DNA from: Phallus indusiatus
Lineage: Eukaryota > Basidiomycota > Agaricomycetes > Phallales > Phallaceae
Assembly (NCBI GenBank): GCA_027605045.1
Contig: JAQFWX010000003.1
Span: forward strand, 806,001 to 870,000
DNA length: 64,000 nucleotides
Reading direction: 5' to 3'
The position numbers were made by a program, and so were the translations under genes. This document shows positions 24,574 to 34,638 of this stretch, piece by piece. The notes below the pieces were generated by a model. It searched no databases. It was not told the origin of the DNA and saw only the letters and a program-made list of their open reading frames with translations. Position 1 is the stretch's first letter, and each line of letters opens with the position of its first letter.

Positions 24574-25691
24574 ATGAAGGCTTTTGTGACTCTTATGACA
24601 AAAGATTCTTACTTACCTGGAACGCTCGTTTTAAACCAAAGTCTGGTTCATGTGAAATCCAAATATTCATTGGTGGTGATGATTACCGCAAACGTCTCGG
24701 AGGAGGCCCGCATGATTCTGGAGGAAGAAGGCATCAAGCTGCGGCAGATAAATCGACTAGAACCGAATCCGGGATCTTCAATTATTCAACGGGATAAGCG
24801 ATTCGATGATACCTGGACAAAACTAAGGTGGGAAATTTGGATGATCAAAGTTTACCTTTCTTTGCTCATGTAAAAGGCACAGAGTATTCGAATTAGAAGA
24901 GTACGAGGCAAGTCGAGAAGACTCTCACGAACTGTTAATTGATTGATTTCTCATTCTTAGAAAGTCCTGCTACTAGACTCTGACATGTTGATTCGTAAAA
25001 ATATGGATGAGCTTTTAGAGGATTTCGAACTTGAAGATGGTTGGATTGCGGCTTGTCATGCATGTACCTGTAATCCACGCAGACTAAATCACTATCCAAA
25101 AGACTGGTACTTTGATAAAATCTTCCTCCGGTAAAACCATTTGATTGACGTATAGGATACCCGAAAATTGTGCATATACGCCGTTGAAAACAGACAGCCA
25201 ATCGATCCCAGAGGCCGTGGAAATAAAGCCCAGCCCTAGAACGTATGGGCTACTCAATTCTGGGACTGTTCTTTTGATACCTTCCAAATCCCTTGCGGAT
25301 AATCTTTATAGTCTGCTGTCAGATTCGCAGCTCGTTGATTCTTGGATATTCCCAGGTAAGTCATTTCATAGTTGTATGTCAAAGAAAACGTTATAAATCT
25401 CTTGATAAAGATCAAGATTTGCTCGCTGAATACTTCAGAGGAAAATGGAAGCCACTGCCATACATCTACAACGCGCTTAAAACGCTTCGCATCATCCATG
25501 CCCCTCTATGGCGCGACGAAGATGTCAAATGTGTGCATTACATATTGGCGGATAAACCATGGATGCAACCAAAAGGCACCGGAGGTAATTTTGAAACTGT
25601 CAACGAGTGGTGGTGGGATAAATACGATGAGGTGCAAAAGAAACTTTCCAGTGCTGACGCGAAAACCGTAGATTTGTTCGTTTCCCATTAG
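24574..25691 (+). CDS. Family GT8 glycosyltransferase (glycogenin/galactinol synthase-like)
   Basis: A nucleotide-sugar transferase of family GT8. The start MKAFVTLMTKDSYLPGTLVL is the usual first beta strand of the Rossmann-like fold. After an intron, KVLLLDSDMLIRKNMDEL carries the DxD metal/sugar-nucleotide motif (DSD). Further on are AACHACTCNPRRLNHYPKDW, the spliced IPENCAYTPL, TYGLLNSGTVLLIPSK and DQDLLAEYFRGKWKPLPYIY, then HYILADKPW near the C-terminus, all in GT8 order. The protein lacks a signal peptide and is probably cytosolic. Many fungi carry several such proteins of unknown acceptor; glycogenin itself is usually longer, so I do not assign that function. The acceptor cannot be told from the sequence. 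Confidence 0.85.
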
Positions 25692-25978
25692 AAATTTAGA
25701 TACATTGGACTCTCAGCTCAGACCTACTTTCATGTTGTGTTTATTATCAAATTGTCAGGAGTCCTAGTCAACACAAATTTCTCGGCGCAATAATCTGTTC
25801 TTTTAATGAATAAGTTTCAGACACGATGAAAATAGATTTCACATACCACTTGTCTTCCCGCGTACAACTTGTCGCGTCGAAGTGGACCATGGTCGTTTGG
25901 ACCCTCATTTCGGCTTGATTACCTAATACGCGGCATCCTTCGCTTGGTCCTTCGCCACATTGACCTACTTACTCATTC

Positions 25979-27658
25979 ATGTCTGCTGAAGACCAAGCAA
26001 AGCATTCACGCTCTTTGAACGGCCAGGAAGTACTAGAAGAAGATGAATATACCGCAGCTCTTTCGGAGATCATAGCACGCGATTTCTTCCCTTCTCTGAT
26101 CCATCTGGATGCTACAAATTCCTACCTGGATGCATTACAATCACAAGACCAACAACGAATAACCGCCTCAGTGCGTCGACTGCATGATTTATCGACACCG
26201 CTACCAAGTGGTTCTACATTACAAGTCGCACCAACACCGGGAAGGACTCCGTTTGGTCTTGCTGGAGAAACACCATTACGAACACCCAATGCAGCCAGCT
26301 CCTCTACTAATAGAGCCTCACGATTTAACACTGATCTGTCTTTGGACGAATTTCAGGCTCGCTTCACGTCTGAAGATAACGCAAGTTTTGTTGAGGTGTT
26401 AAATGAGGAAAATAAACAGCGGAAGGAAAAGTGGAAATGGGCTTGGGAGGCTCAGAAAAGGGCTTTGGGCATTAAAGCAATCGAAGACGACAGACGAAGC
26501 AGGCTACTCCTTGAAGATAGTACGGCAAGGCCTCCAGGTGTCCGAGAACGTTTGGTTATTGAGAAACCCGACGTAAAGATGATTACCGGACCTGAAACTC
26601 AGACGACAGACGTCAAGCAAATCTCAAATGCTGACTCGGGGGCTGATTCGGTCGTAGATGATACCCAAAGGACAAATAATGAGCAAGTTACAAGGATACA
26701 ACCCGGGACCGAGTTAGTCGTAGCTTCAGACGCGTCGTCCCCTTTCAAAGTACCTACAGACGTAATGGCCCCCCAAAAAGACACACGAACCGCAAGTGTG
26801 GACGGTTGGGCTTTCAAAGTAAGTGATGTCTTTCAGCTCCTCGTCTGCAGATGCTTAAAATTGTTTTAGACGCGAAATGCTCTCATGTTTCCCCCGGATG
26901 CGGATCGGTCACCGTACGATGGGCCGACGTCTTTACCTAGAGGAATCCGAGAAAAAGTACCTAAAATCATCAAACACGCGAATACTCGGTTACCAGAGCA
27001 ATCAAACGAAGACGGTAATACTGGTCTGGACGTACCAGCGAGTCCCACTCGGAGCAGAATAGGCGCAGCAATTGCTGGAGAATCATGTACGTCAAAAGTT
27101 TATATTGTTTCGATGTAACGCTTCGAACAAACACAATCTTCAGATGTCAAAACCACAACAACAACGTCATTTCCTCTACTTCCATCCGTTCCATCACCGA
27201 CTGCCTCGCAATTAGGACCCGCTGCTGTGAATAAATTAATGACTTGGGGAACAATAACTGGGACACCCAGGGTACTCTCGACAGAGTCAGCGGAAGAGAT
27301 TGCTGCTCCTGGTACTCCTTTCCATTTACCCCCGCCAACCCCACGAGAAAAAGTTGCCCACAAACTTGCTTCATCAGCTTCACGCTCACTAAGAGCTAAA
27401 GCTTCTTTATTGTCAGGCACACCGACGGCATTTTATCGACGCGAACCCGGAAGTCGTAATGATGTGACCTCGCGTCATCCAGGTTTATTGACACCTGCGG
27501 CACGAAGATTGTTAGATAGAACAGCAAGTCTAGGCACGTCAGCTAGCAGACGTGCAGATGTAATGCAACGTGGTACAAGTTGGGAAGGAGTGGGAAAGGG
27601 GAAAGATATTTCGAATGTGCGATGGACTCCTAGTCCCATGACCAGACGAGCTTCATAG
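25979..27658 (+). CDS. ESS2/DGCR14 (Bis1) family splicing-associated protein
   Basis: Family features are clear: EEDEYTAALSEIIARDFFPS and LIHLDATNSYLDALQSQD at the N-terminus, then SLDEFQARFTSEDNASFVEV and QRKEKWKWAWEAQ. After an intron comes KTRNALMFPPDADRSPYD, the signature of the ESS2 family, and later LMTWGTITGTPR. The C-terminus is Ser/Thr/Arg-rich (LLTPAARRLLDR, VRWTPSPMTRRAS). Human ESS2 and fission yeast Bis1 are nuclear proteins found with late spliceosomes; a role in pre-mRNA splicing is inferred. The gene is convergent, with 87 bp between stops, with a FAM192A/Fyv6-like gene that is also linked to splicing. Confidence 0.93.
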
Positions 27659-27745
27659 TTTGCCAGATTTTTAATGAAATTTGTTGTTCGTCCCTTTTCG
27701 AGATCTCGCATGGGCATATCCTTCGGTGCAAGTGTGTTTAGCCAC

Positions 27746-28624
27746 CTATTCAATTTTTTGTCGCTTGGCATTAGGTGTATCGTCTTCTGTTTGAGACTTT
27801 GAGCTGGACGTCGTCGAAGGTATTTCTTTGGTAGAAGTGCTCTTTCTTTTGACGACTACTCCCTTTAACTTTTTATTATCCCTTTTGGGGGCTATGGGCT
27901 TTGGTTTTCCGGGCGGTAGAGGTGCTTTAGTCTGCGTTTCGGTGGAGGCCGAACTGGATATTTCGTAATTGCGAGCAGCAACAGCTCTACAAATTTGATA
28001 AGACAAAGCAGCAGAGAAGAAGGATATGATTCACTGTTTGAAATTCTTTACTTCTTCCCCATCCTCTTGTCTACGCTTGCGTTCCTCTTCCAACTGTTTT
28101 TCTCGGAGTGTGTCCAGAAAGAGTACTTCATCTTCTTCCAAAGATCTAAATTGGTTGCCTGAAGGACACTCTCAATGCACTGCGCACATATTATAGTCTA
28201 ATAAACAGACGAACTGAGTTTCATTTTGTTTTCCCATTCTTCTTGTTGAGCTATCTATAGGAAGGCCTTCGTCAGAATAAGAACGAGAGCTGAACGGTCG
28301 AACTAACTTTATTTGCAGCTAATTTCTATAGAAATGAAAGGTAAAATTTCAATGTAAACTCAAATTCAGAAAGTATCTATACTTCAGCTAAACTCCGTCC
28401 ATCATACACATCTTCTTGAGGTTGTTCTGGAGTATCCTGACCAAGTCTAGTATACAGAAATGAGATTGCATACTATCCGATTAACAACCACCGGTTTTGA
28501 ATTCGTACCTGGCATAAGCAGCTTTCCACTGCTCTTCTCTTCGCTTATTTATCGCGTCAATCTCTGTTTCAGAGACAAATCGTGAATTAACACCGCCAGA
28601 CGAAAGTGAGGGTATGTCTGCCAT
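27746..28624 (-). CDS. FAM192A/NIP30 (Fyv6-like) nuclear protein
   Basis: The ATG at 28624 gives MADIPSLSSGGVNSRFVSE, then EIDAINKRREEQWKAAYARL. This is the N-terminal NIP30 domain, with a C-terminal part FRSLEEDEVLFLDTLREKQL followed by EEERKRRQEDGEEVKNF. The tail is Lys/Ser/Pro-rich and likely disordered with a nuclear localisation signal (KLKGVVVKRK, NAKRQKIE). The family includes human FAM192A/PSME3IP1, a partner of the PA28-gamma proteasome cap, and yeast Fyv6, a factor acting at the second step of splicing. Which role applies here is not visible in the sequence. About five short introns interrupt the gene. Its start codon is 59 bp from that of the divergent transporter gene. Confidence 0.88.
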
Positions 28625-28683
28625 CAGTCAATATGAGAACGAGAAAGCGGCGGAAGTAATTCGGGCGCCAATTCCAATCCTGC

Positions 28684-30247
28684 ATGACTACACCCGATGG
28701 AAGCCTGCCAGTGAGAGCGGCGACACCTTACGAAACAAGACGATATGTTACTGGAATCGCACTTCTATTAGTCGTTGTCTTCTTATGGACGCTGTCCAAC
28801 TTCGTTACTCAGGCATAGTTAACAAACGTTTTTTCAACAATATCTTTCATTGACCACGTCGACAGTCATTATTTTCTAACGGCTACCATAAACCATTTCT
28901 GTAGGTTTTGAAAGTTTTGTTCATTTCCGTTTCTTACAGTGCAGAAATATTTGAAGGATCACCTATTTCAATACGAGTGCTTTCGCCTTTTATCTCATAC
29001 CACTAGCCCTGAAGAGATGTACCGTGATCCCGAATTATCTGTATGTGCGGTCAATCAAACGGCCATGCTCCAGCACGCTGATACTTCTGGAGGAAATACA
29101 AAGGATATCGACCCCTACCTGAGAACGATGATTCGGTTGTCATCCATGAGAACATTGTATGCATTGATCCATCAATCGATGACTGTTTCTATGAAAATTC
29201 ATGATTGTAATTATAGGCCCGAGACCCCGACGTTCCCCCAAGAGAAAGCTTGGACTCTTTATCGACCAAGGAGACTGCACGACTAGCATTAACCTTTTGC
29301 TTCCTCTGGTTCGTTGCCAATTGGACTGTGAATGCCTCCTTGGATTACGTATCCGTCGCAAGCGCTACCATCCTGTCGAGTACGAGTGGTGAGAAACGCT
29401 TTCATGCGATCTTATGTGTTTTATTTGTTTAACTGTGCAATTTTTAGGTTTCGTGACCTTAGGACTAGGTCGCCTGTTTGGAGTAGAATCATTGACCGCT
29501 ACGAAAGCAACAACCGTTGTAACAAGGTTTGTTTGATTTTTATTCCACCATTACTGTGTTGCTTACATCGGTGCTCCAGTTTCATTGGGGTAGTATTGGT
29601 ATGCTTAGCAGACAACGCTCAAAACGTCGCGTCATCTCCCGGTCGTCGTCCGATCCTGGGCGACTTTCTCGCCGTTTTATCGGCTGTATTCTATGCCCTA
29701 TACGTATTATTGCTTAAGGTTGTTGGTCTAAAATTGACTAATAAAGAAGTGAATTGAGCAATACCCTTTACCTTACTAGATACGAATCAAGGAGGAGTCT
29801 AGGATCAACATGCAACTCTTTTTCGGATTCGTGGGGATATTCAACATCGTTCTTATGATACCAATTGCTGGCCTTCTTCATATTTCCGGTTTCGAAAGAT
29901 TCGGTCTTCCTCAAACGGCGAAAGAATGGGGCGCTGTCGCACTCAACGTAAGTTAAGCAGTTCAGCCTCCCACAAATTGTTCAAGGTTTATTTACGGAGT
30001 TGTGAAGATGTTCATCACTTGGTCTTCTGATTATATCTATGTTTTGGCCATGCTAAAGACTACACCAGTCGTCGTCACCATTGGGCTTAGCTTAACTATA
30101 CCTTTGGCTGTCATTGGGGACACGTTAATTAACGTGTCGGCCTCGGGACAAGCTATAGTGGGAGCATGCCTTGTGTTATTCAGTTTTGTTATCTTGGGCT
30201 TGAACAGCGCAAAATCACGTTCACCCAATAATGCGCTACCTCCATGA
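28684..30247 (+). CDS. DMT-superfamily transporter of the SLC35F5/Thi74 type
   Basis: A multi-pass membrane transporter related to human SLC35F5 and yeast Thi74/Yml018c. The ATG at 28684 gives MTTPDGSLPVRAATPYETRR and a first membrane helix with LLLVVVFLWTLSNFVTQ. Splicing then gives SLFSNGYHKPFLITYFNTS (exon 28866-28900, next exon from 28957), a family hallmark. A hydrophilic loop (RPLPENDDSVVIHENI, ARDPDVPPRESLDSLSTKE) follows. Further helices include NWTVNASLDYVSVASATIL, TLGLGRLFGVESLT, SFIGVVLVCLADNA, GDFLAVLSAVFYALYVLLLK and TTPVVVTIGLSLTIPLAVIG. The first coding intron appears to be GC-AG. The SLC35F5/Thi74 family is linked in yeast to thiamine-repressed transport; the true substrate is unknown. 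It is followed on the same strand by a YjbQ-family gene. Confidence 0.92.
28813..28865 (+). other. Predicted GC-AG intron in the SLC35F-like gene
   Basis: The exon ends ACT CAG and the intron begins GCATAG; it ends GTCGACAG before TCA TTA TTT. This splice gives TQ|SLFSNGYHKPFL, which matches the family spacing and phase. The nearby GT (GCATA|GTTAAC) would leave the wrong phase for the next exon. The donor is a weaker GC-type site than the one in INO80. Confidence 0.55.
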
Positions 30248-30392
30248 TTTGTTCTATACATTGTAGAATATCCAACGTTTTCTTCGTCCATCATGCTAAA
30301 AAGCACCATATAGTTTGTGGTGCCAAAGCGGCACGAATACCAGGTGTCACGTTTACGGCGGGAACTTTGTTATTGTCAACTAAGCAACGTTG

Positions 30393-31275
30393 ATGGCCTG
30401 GCAAAAAACATTTACGCTTTCTCGACGCTCCAAAGGATGTCATTTAGTCACTGATGAAATTGTTCACCATATCGAAGAAGGCTTAACAGAAACGAAGGTT
30501 CGCTGAGATATTATCTCATGATGTATTATATACATATACTCATATTCATCCCGTATAGATCGGCATTCTGTTCCTATTCATGTATGTTAAGGATATTACG
30601 TCTATTGTTGACGCTCTACATTATTGATAGACAACATACATCTGCGGCATTGACTATAAACGAGAACTATGATTCTGGTGAGACCGATCTGACCGGGACC
30701 TGGATTAAAACTGAAGCAGGATGTCTGGTTAGACGTTAGGAAAGGTATTCCGAATCATTGAACAAATTAAAGCCTTGAATGGCAGTTGAACAGTACCATA
30801 CAGACATGACGATGTGTCTGGATAGAATTGTACCAGAGAGTTTGCCATGGTTGTGAGTCAATTCGTTGAGCTGTTCATCGAAACCGGTTTTTAACGAGTT
30901 ATATAAACCATCAAAGGCATACAGATGAAGGGCCCGAGTGAGTTCATTAATTCCATTCCTCTGTCTTCGAGGACGTTTATACGAAATGCATCGCTTACTA
31001 TCTACTAGTGACTCGTAAGACGATCGGTGTCCTGATCATCATATTTCAAAATATCTTATCAGTTTCAGCGTTTCACATACAAAAACGACGCTTGTAGGAA
31101 CTTCCCTTCAAATTCCTATAACTAACGGAAGGCTGAATTTAGGCACATGGCAAGGTATATGGAATTCTCTCAACTTCAACCCAAACCTAAACCATTACAA
31201 ATAGGTATCTACTTGGCGGAATTTAGACATGCCCCTCATTCGCGAAAGATCGTGGCTACAATCTTGGGAAGTTGA
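30393..31275 (+). CDS. YjbQ/UPF0047 family protein (nine exons, two microexons)
   Basis: Nine exons sum to exactly 420 nt (139 residues): 30393-30497, 30559-30581, 30631-30677, 30733-30744, 30804-30852, 30917-30937, 31009-31014, 31069-31154 and 31205-31275. The protein begins [20 protein letters not shown]. It contains the family core [20 protein letters not shown], then [40 protein letters not shown] and [20 protein letters not shown]. These carry the conserved His, Asp and Glu of the compact YjbQ fold. E. coli YjbQ has weak thiamin-phosphate synthase activity in genetic screens; the main function of the family is unknown. The 12-nt exon and the 6-nt exon are both needed to match family spacing. 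It sits 145 bp after the transporter gene on the same strand. Confidence 0.93.
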
Positions 31276-31865
31276 ATTCAGCGAGGAGAATCTTTTGTTG
31301 ATGCTGTGCAATGACGGTCAGAGTTGAACGGTATACCACGAAGTCGTATAGTTGAAAGGAGATTGCGCGAGTATTATTGCAGCAATAAAACCAAATCATT
31401 GAAATATCCTCTCCTTTTACTTCGAAAACTGTGTGATTTTCAATGTAGTCGCTCAGATAACGGAGTTCCGATTTCAAGAGCACTCCCAGTCTGGTTTGGC
31501 ATGCAGTGTCACGGTACGGGCTCATCCCTAAGCAATCCTTTAACACAGCAACTTATAAATAGAATTGTCGCTATATATACAGCTCTGATAGTTGATAAAG
31601 AATTTGCGATATAAGTAAAACAAAGATATCAGAGAGATGACAATTGTATGTGTAATTTTTTACATAAACTTGCAAAAGTATTCGGAATATTCAACACAAA
31701 CCAGTTCTGGAGCGGACATACTAACCGAAAGACTGTGATGATCTTGGGAGACTATTTAATGAATAGTCCGTGTAAATTGGCGGGCTTAAATTTTAATTAT
31801 AGTCCTCGTCCACTCAGCCTGAAGCTGAGCTAGAGCCAGCATCTCTGTATTATAACCTCCGACCC
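31276..31865. other. Intergenic region upstream of the Zn2Cys6 gene, nothing recognised
   Basis: About 590 bp with no recognisable domain on either strand. Frames of about 96 codons exist on both strands but show no conserved pattern and no clear splice partners. It presumably holds the 3' end of the YjbQ-like gene and the promoter of the regulator gene. Confidence 0.35.
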
Positions 31866-34638
31866 ATGCCAAAAGGTATCAGTCATTTCTACTTTCTACA
31901 GTCCTTTGTTGTCCTGACATGTCTTTAAGCTTCAAGCTCCACCTCAGCTTTGAAGCGAAATCAAGCGTGTAAACAGTGTCGCAAGCGAAAGCTGGTATGT
32001 ATCGTCCTCCCACTCGTTCACACGTTCGGGACAACTTGACCGCTGCTGACTCTACTCGTTCAATTCTCTTATTTTTTTTTCCATCTCAAAGAAATGCGAT
32101 GCTCAGCGCCCCCATTGTGGCACTTGCGTTCGAACATGGACCACCCAATGCGCCGTTCCACCCCCAGTTGGTTATGCGTAAGTCTCGCTTCCAATTCGCT
32201 TCCTACCTTGAAACTGATGTTATTTATTAAGACATCCTATTGAGCCTGCTTGTACGTACGACCCTGTCGAAGGATTAAGGCCTGTCTCTAAACCTGCTTC
32301 TGATCCCTCGGAGAGGGTTCGCGTCCTGGAAACCGAAATATGTATGCAGCTACTGTCTCATGACGTTCTGTTTTCTGATACTTTATAAGCCGAGCTTCGA
32401 GATAAACTACGTGAAGCCCAATTTGAGCTACAACAGTCAACAGGTGTCGCTCAGCAAGGTACCGCATCCCCCGATATTGCCGATGGTACCTTTCCACCAA
32501 CGGGGATTACGTTGGTTCCTTCTGATTCAAGCTATTCGCCACGACAAGCACTTTCCGACTCGCATAACATCTTGAATCAGATGTCCTCAACGAACTCTGT
32601 ATCGAACGAGCTTATGCGAGTAGAGGACGCCGAATATGATTCTCAATCTAAACCTGTACTCTTCCCTCTGTGCCCAGACCCTCTCATGAGTCTCCTTTTT
32701 TCCGGATGGAACTCAGACCTTCCTGAACCGGCAGTTCTCTCACGATTGTACGTCGAGTTGTTCTCAAGTCAGTTGCTACTATGTCAAAATCTAACACGCG
32801 GCTTACATTCACCAGAGTGGATATCTATTTCCGCTGCGACCCCTGCGCGTCCCGAATTCTACATCGTCCTTCTTTAATGGCATCACTTTCTTTGCCACCC
32901 ACTCATTCTCATTTTCCTCATCCTGCCATACTACACGCTATCTGTGCCAGTGCATCTCGGTGGACTTCTGTCGAGACGATAAGTATCGCCTCCGACGGTA
33001 CTCGCCGGGATCGTTTCGCGGAATACCATGCTGCTAAAACACGGTCCTATATCGACCAAACAGTCACAACTGGAGCACAAATTTTCAGCGTTTTACAAGC
33101 CTCTAGTATTTTGTCTTGGTATCTTTTAATGGAGGGGAGATGGGTAGAAGTCTGGATTTTCGCTGGTTTTCAAACTCGTGTAGCTGTACCACTCAGACTG
33201 AACTATCCTGGTACACATGTAAAGTCCCAGGGCGGTATACAAATGGGTTACCTTCCTCCTCCCAAAGATCCTATGGATTTAGAATTACGGAGAAGAGCCT
33301 GGTGGATGAGTGTCGTGTTTGATCGCCTCGTTAGTGTTGGGGGATGGCTGCATGGGATCGATGAAAGGGACATCAAAACTGAGTTGCCTTTACGCCACAT
33401 AGATTTTGAGCTCGAGGTATATTTCTGGTTGTCCTTACGCTTAATGTGTCTGCTAAATCTCCATTCATCAGCGGTTCGTGGAAAGCAACCCGCAGCATTT
33501 GAGCGATGACTCGACTCTAGTTGTCCATCCGCCCTGCTACACGGATTCATTTATTCTTTTAATTAAAGCTTGTATGCTGTTTGGTAAAGTTACCGACTAT
33601 ACCGTTCGGCAAAATCTCCACGATACCGCTTCGGAACGCAGTGACGTTCGAATGACTCCATCCTTCAAAGCTCTTGACCGCCTTGTAACCGTCGACTTCC
33701 TCGCTAGTCTACCACAAGGTTACAAGAACTGCTTAGGCTTAAATGATCTCTTTGGAAAAGCGACCGTCGACACTGACTTGTACCTTGTGCATCTGATTCC
33801 CCATGCGTATGTCCACCTTCGTATTGTTTTTTTCAAGCAACGACAATTTTTTGATGACGGTGTCAGGGCAACGATAACCTTGCACAATCCATTTATCAAT
33901 TTATCCAGTGCTACGGACGCCTCAGCACGAAAGTGTCTAGATGCCGCTCGCGCTATTTTGGATGCTTATTATTTATTCACCTCGACTTCATTTTCTATCA
34001 AAAGATTACACCCTTTCACTGTGTGAGTGTTTTAACTATTTATCTTCCTCGCGTTGCTAACGATCGTGGTTACCATTTAAGAATTTGTTGGTATCTGGCG
34101 GCTGTGGTACAAGTGCATTTATGTAAACGACTTATTGAACTCGGTGATCGTGCCAACGAGGCTATTGTCTGGGGTGAAATTAACGCATTGAGGTATGAAC
34201 TTTTTCTGACCGCTATAATCTCGACTCGGCTTAGCGGGTGTGTTGATTTCAGGATGGCTATGTTGGAATATGGCATTCAGTCCTCAATCGGGAGTAAGTA
34301 TTTGATGAGCTGTCCATTCTTGTCATTCCTTCTCAAGGTCGTCCATAGTTCATCAAGAAAAATTGTTACAAGGCCTTATGGCTGAAATTCTTCAAATGAC
34401 ATCTCAAGCGCAACCACTGAAAGTTGGCGTGCCCCTGTATCCATTTTCTCATGCGCGGGTGTTCCCAAGCAACAGCACGACCGGCAATGCACCGGACTTC
34501 AAGAACATGATGGCTGGCGCGCACATCGCTCCGCTGCTTGGCGCAAGCTTGGGTGATACCATGGACTCGGAGACTAATGGTGGCCCTCCCGCTGCACCAG
34601 CTACAATATGGAACGACGGCCCTGATGTATTTGTTTGA
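31866..34638 (+). CDS. Zn2Cys6 transcription factor with fungal-specific domain
   Basis: The first exon, 31866-31875, encodes only MPK plus one base. It splices to SSSTSALKRNQACKQCRKRK and then LKCDAQRPHCGTCVRTWTTQCAV. This gives the six cysteines of a Zn2Cys6 DNA-binding cluster (CxxCxxxxxxC...CxxC...C). A short Leu-rich coiled coil (AELRDKLREAQFELQ) follows, as expected for a dimerisation element. A fungal_trans middle homology region comes next: HPAILHAICASASRWTSVET, AKTRSYIDQTVTTGAQ, SWYLLMEGRWVEVWIFAGF, AVPLRLNY and LELRRRAWWMSVVFDRLVS. The C-terminal third continues to a Pro/Ala-rich end at 34638. Such proteins are nuclear regulators, often of genes beside them; the neighbours upstream are the YjbQ-like and SLC35F-like genes. 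Confidence 0.93.

Noticed and set aside
28614..28853. Plus-strand frame starting upstream of the transporter ATG
   Set aside because: It overlaps the start of the Fyv6-like gene and reads the transporter's first exon in a wrong frame; the ATG at 28684 gives the conserved membrane protein.
30498..30558. CTGAGAT in the first intron of the YjbQ-like gene as a TPP riboswitch piece
   Set aside because: The rest of the conserved TPP aptamer (the ACCTGAT...GATAATGCC part) is absent and the intron is only 61 nt, too short for the aptamer.
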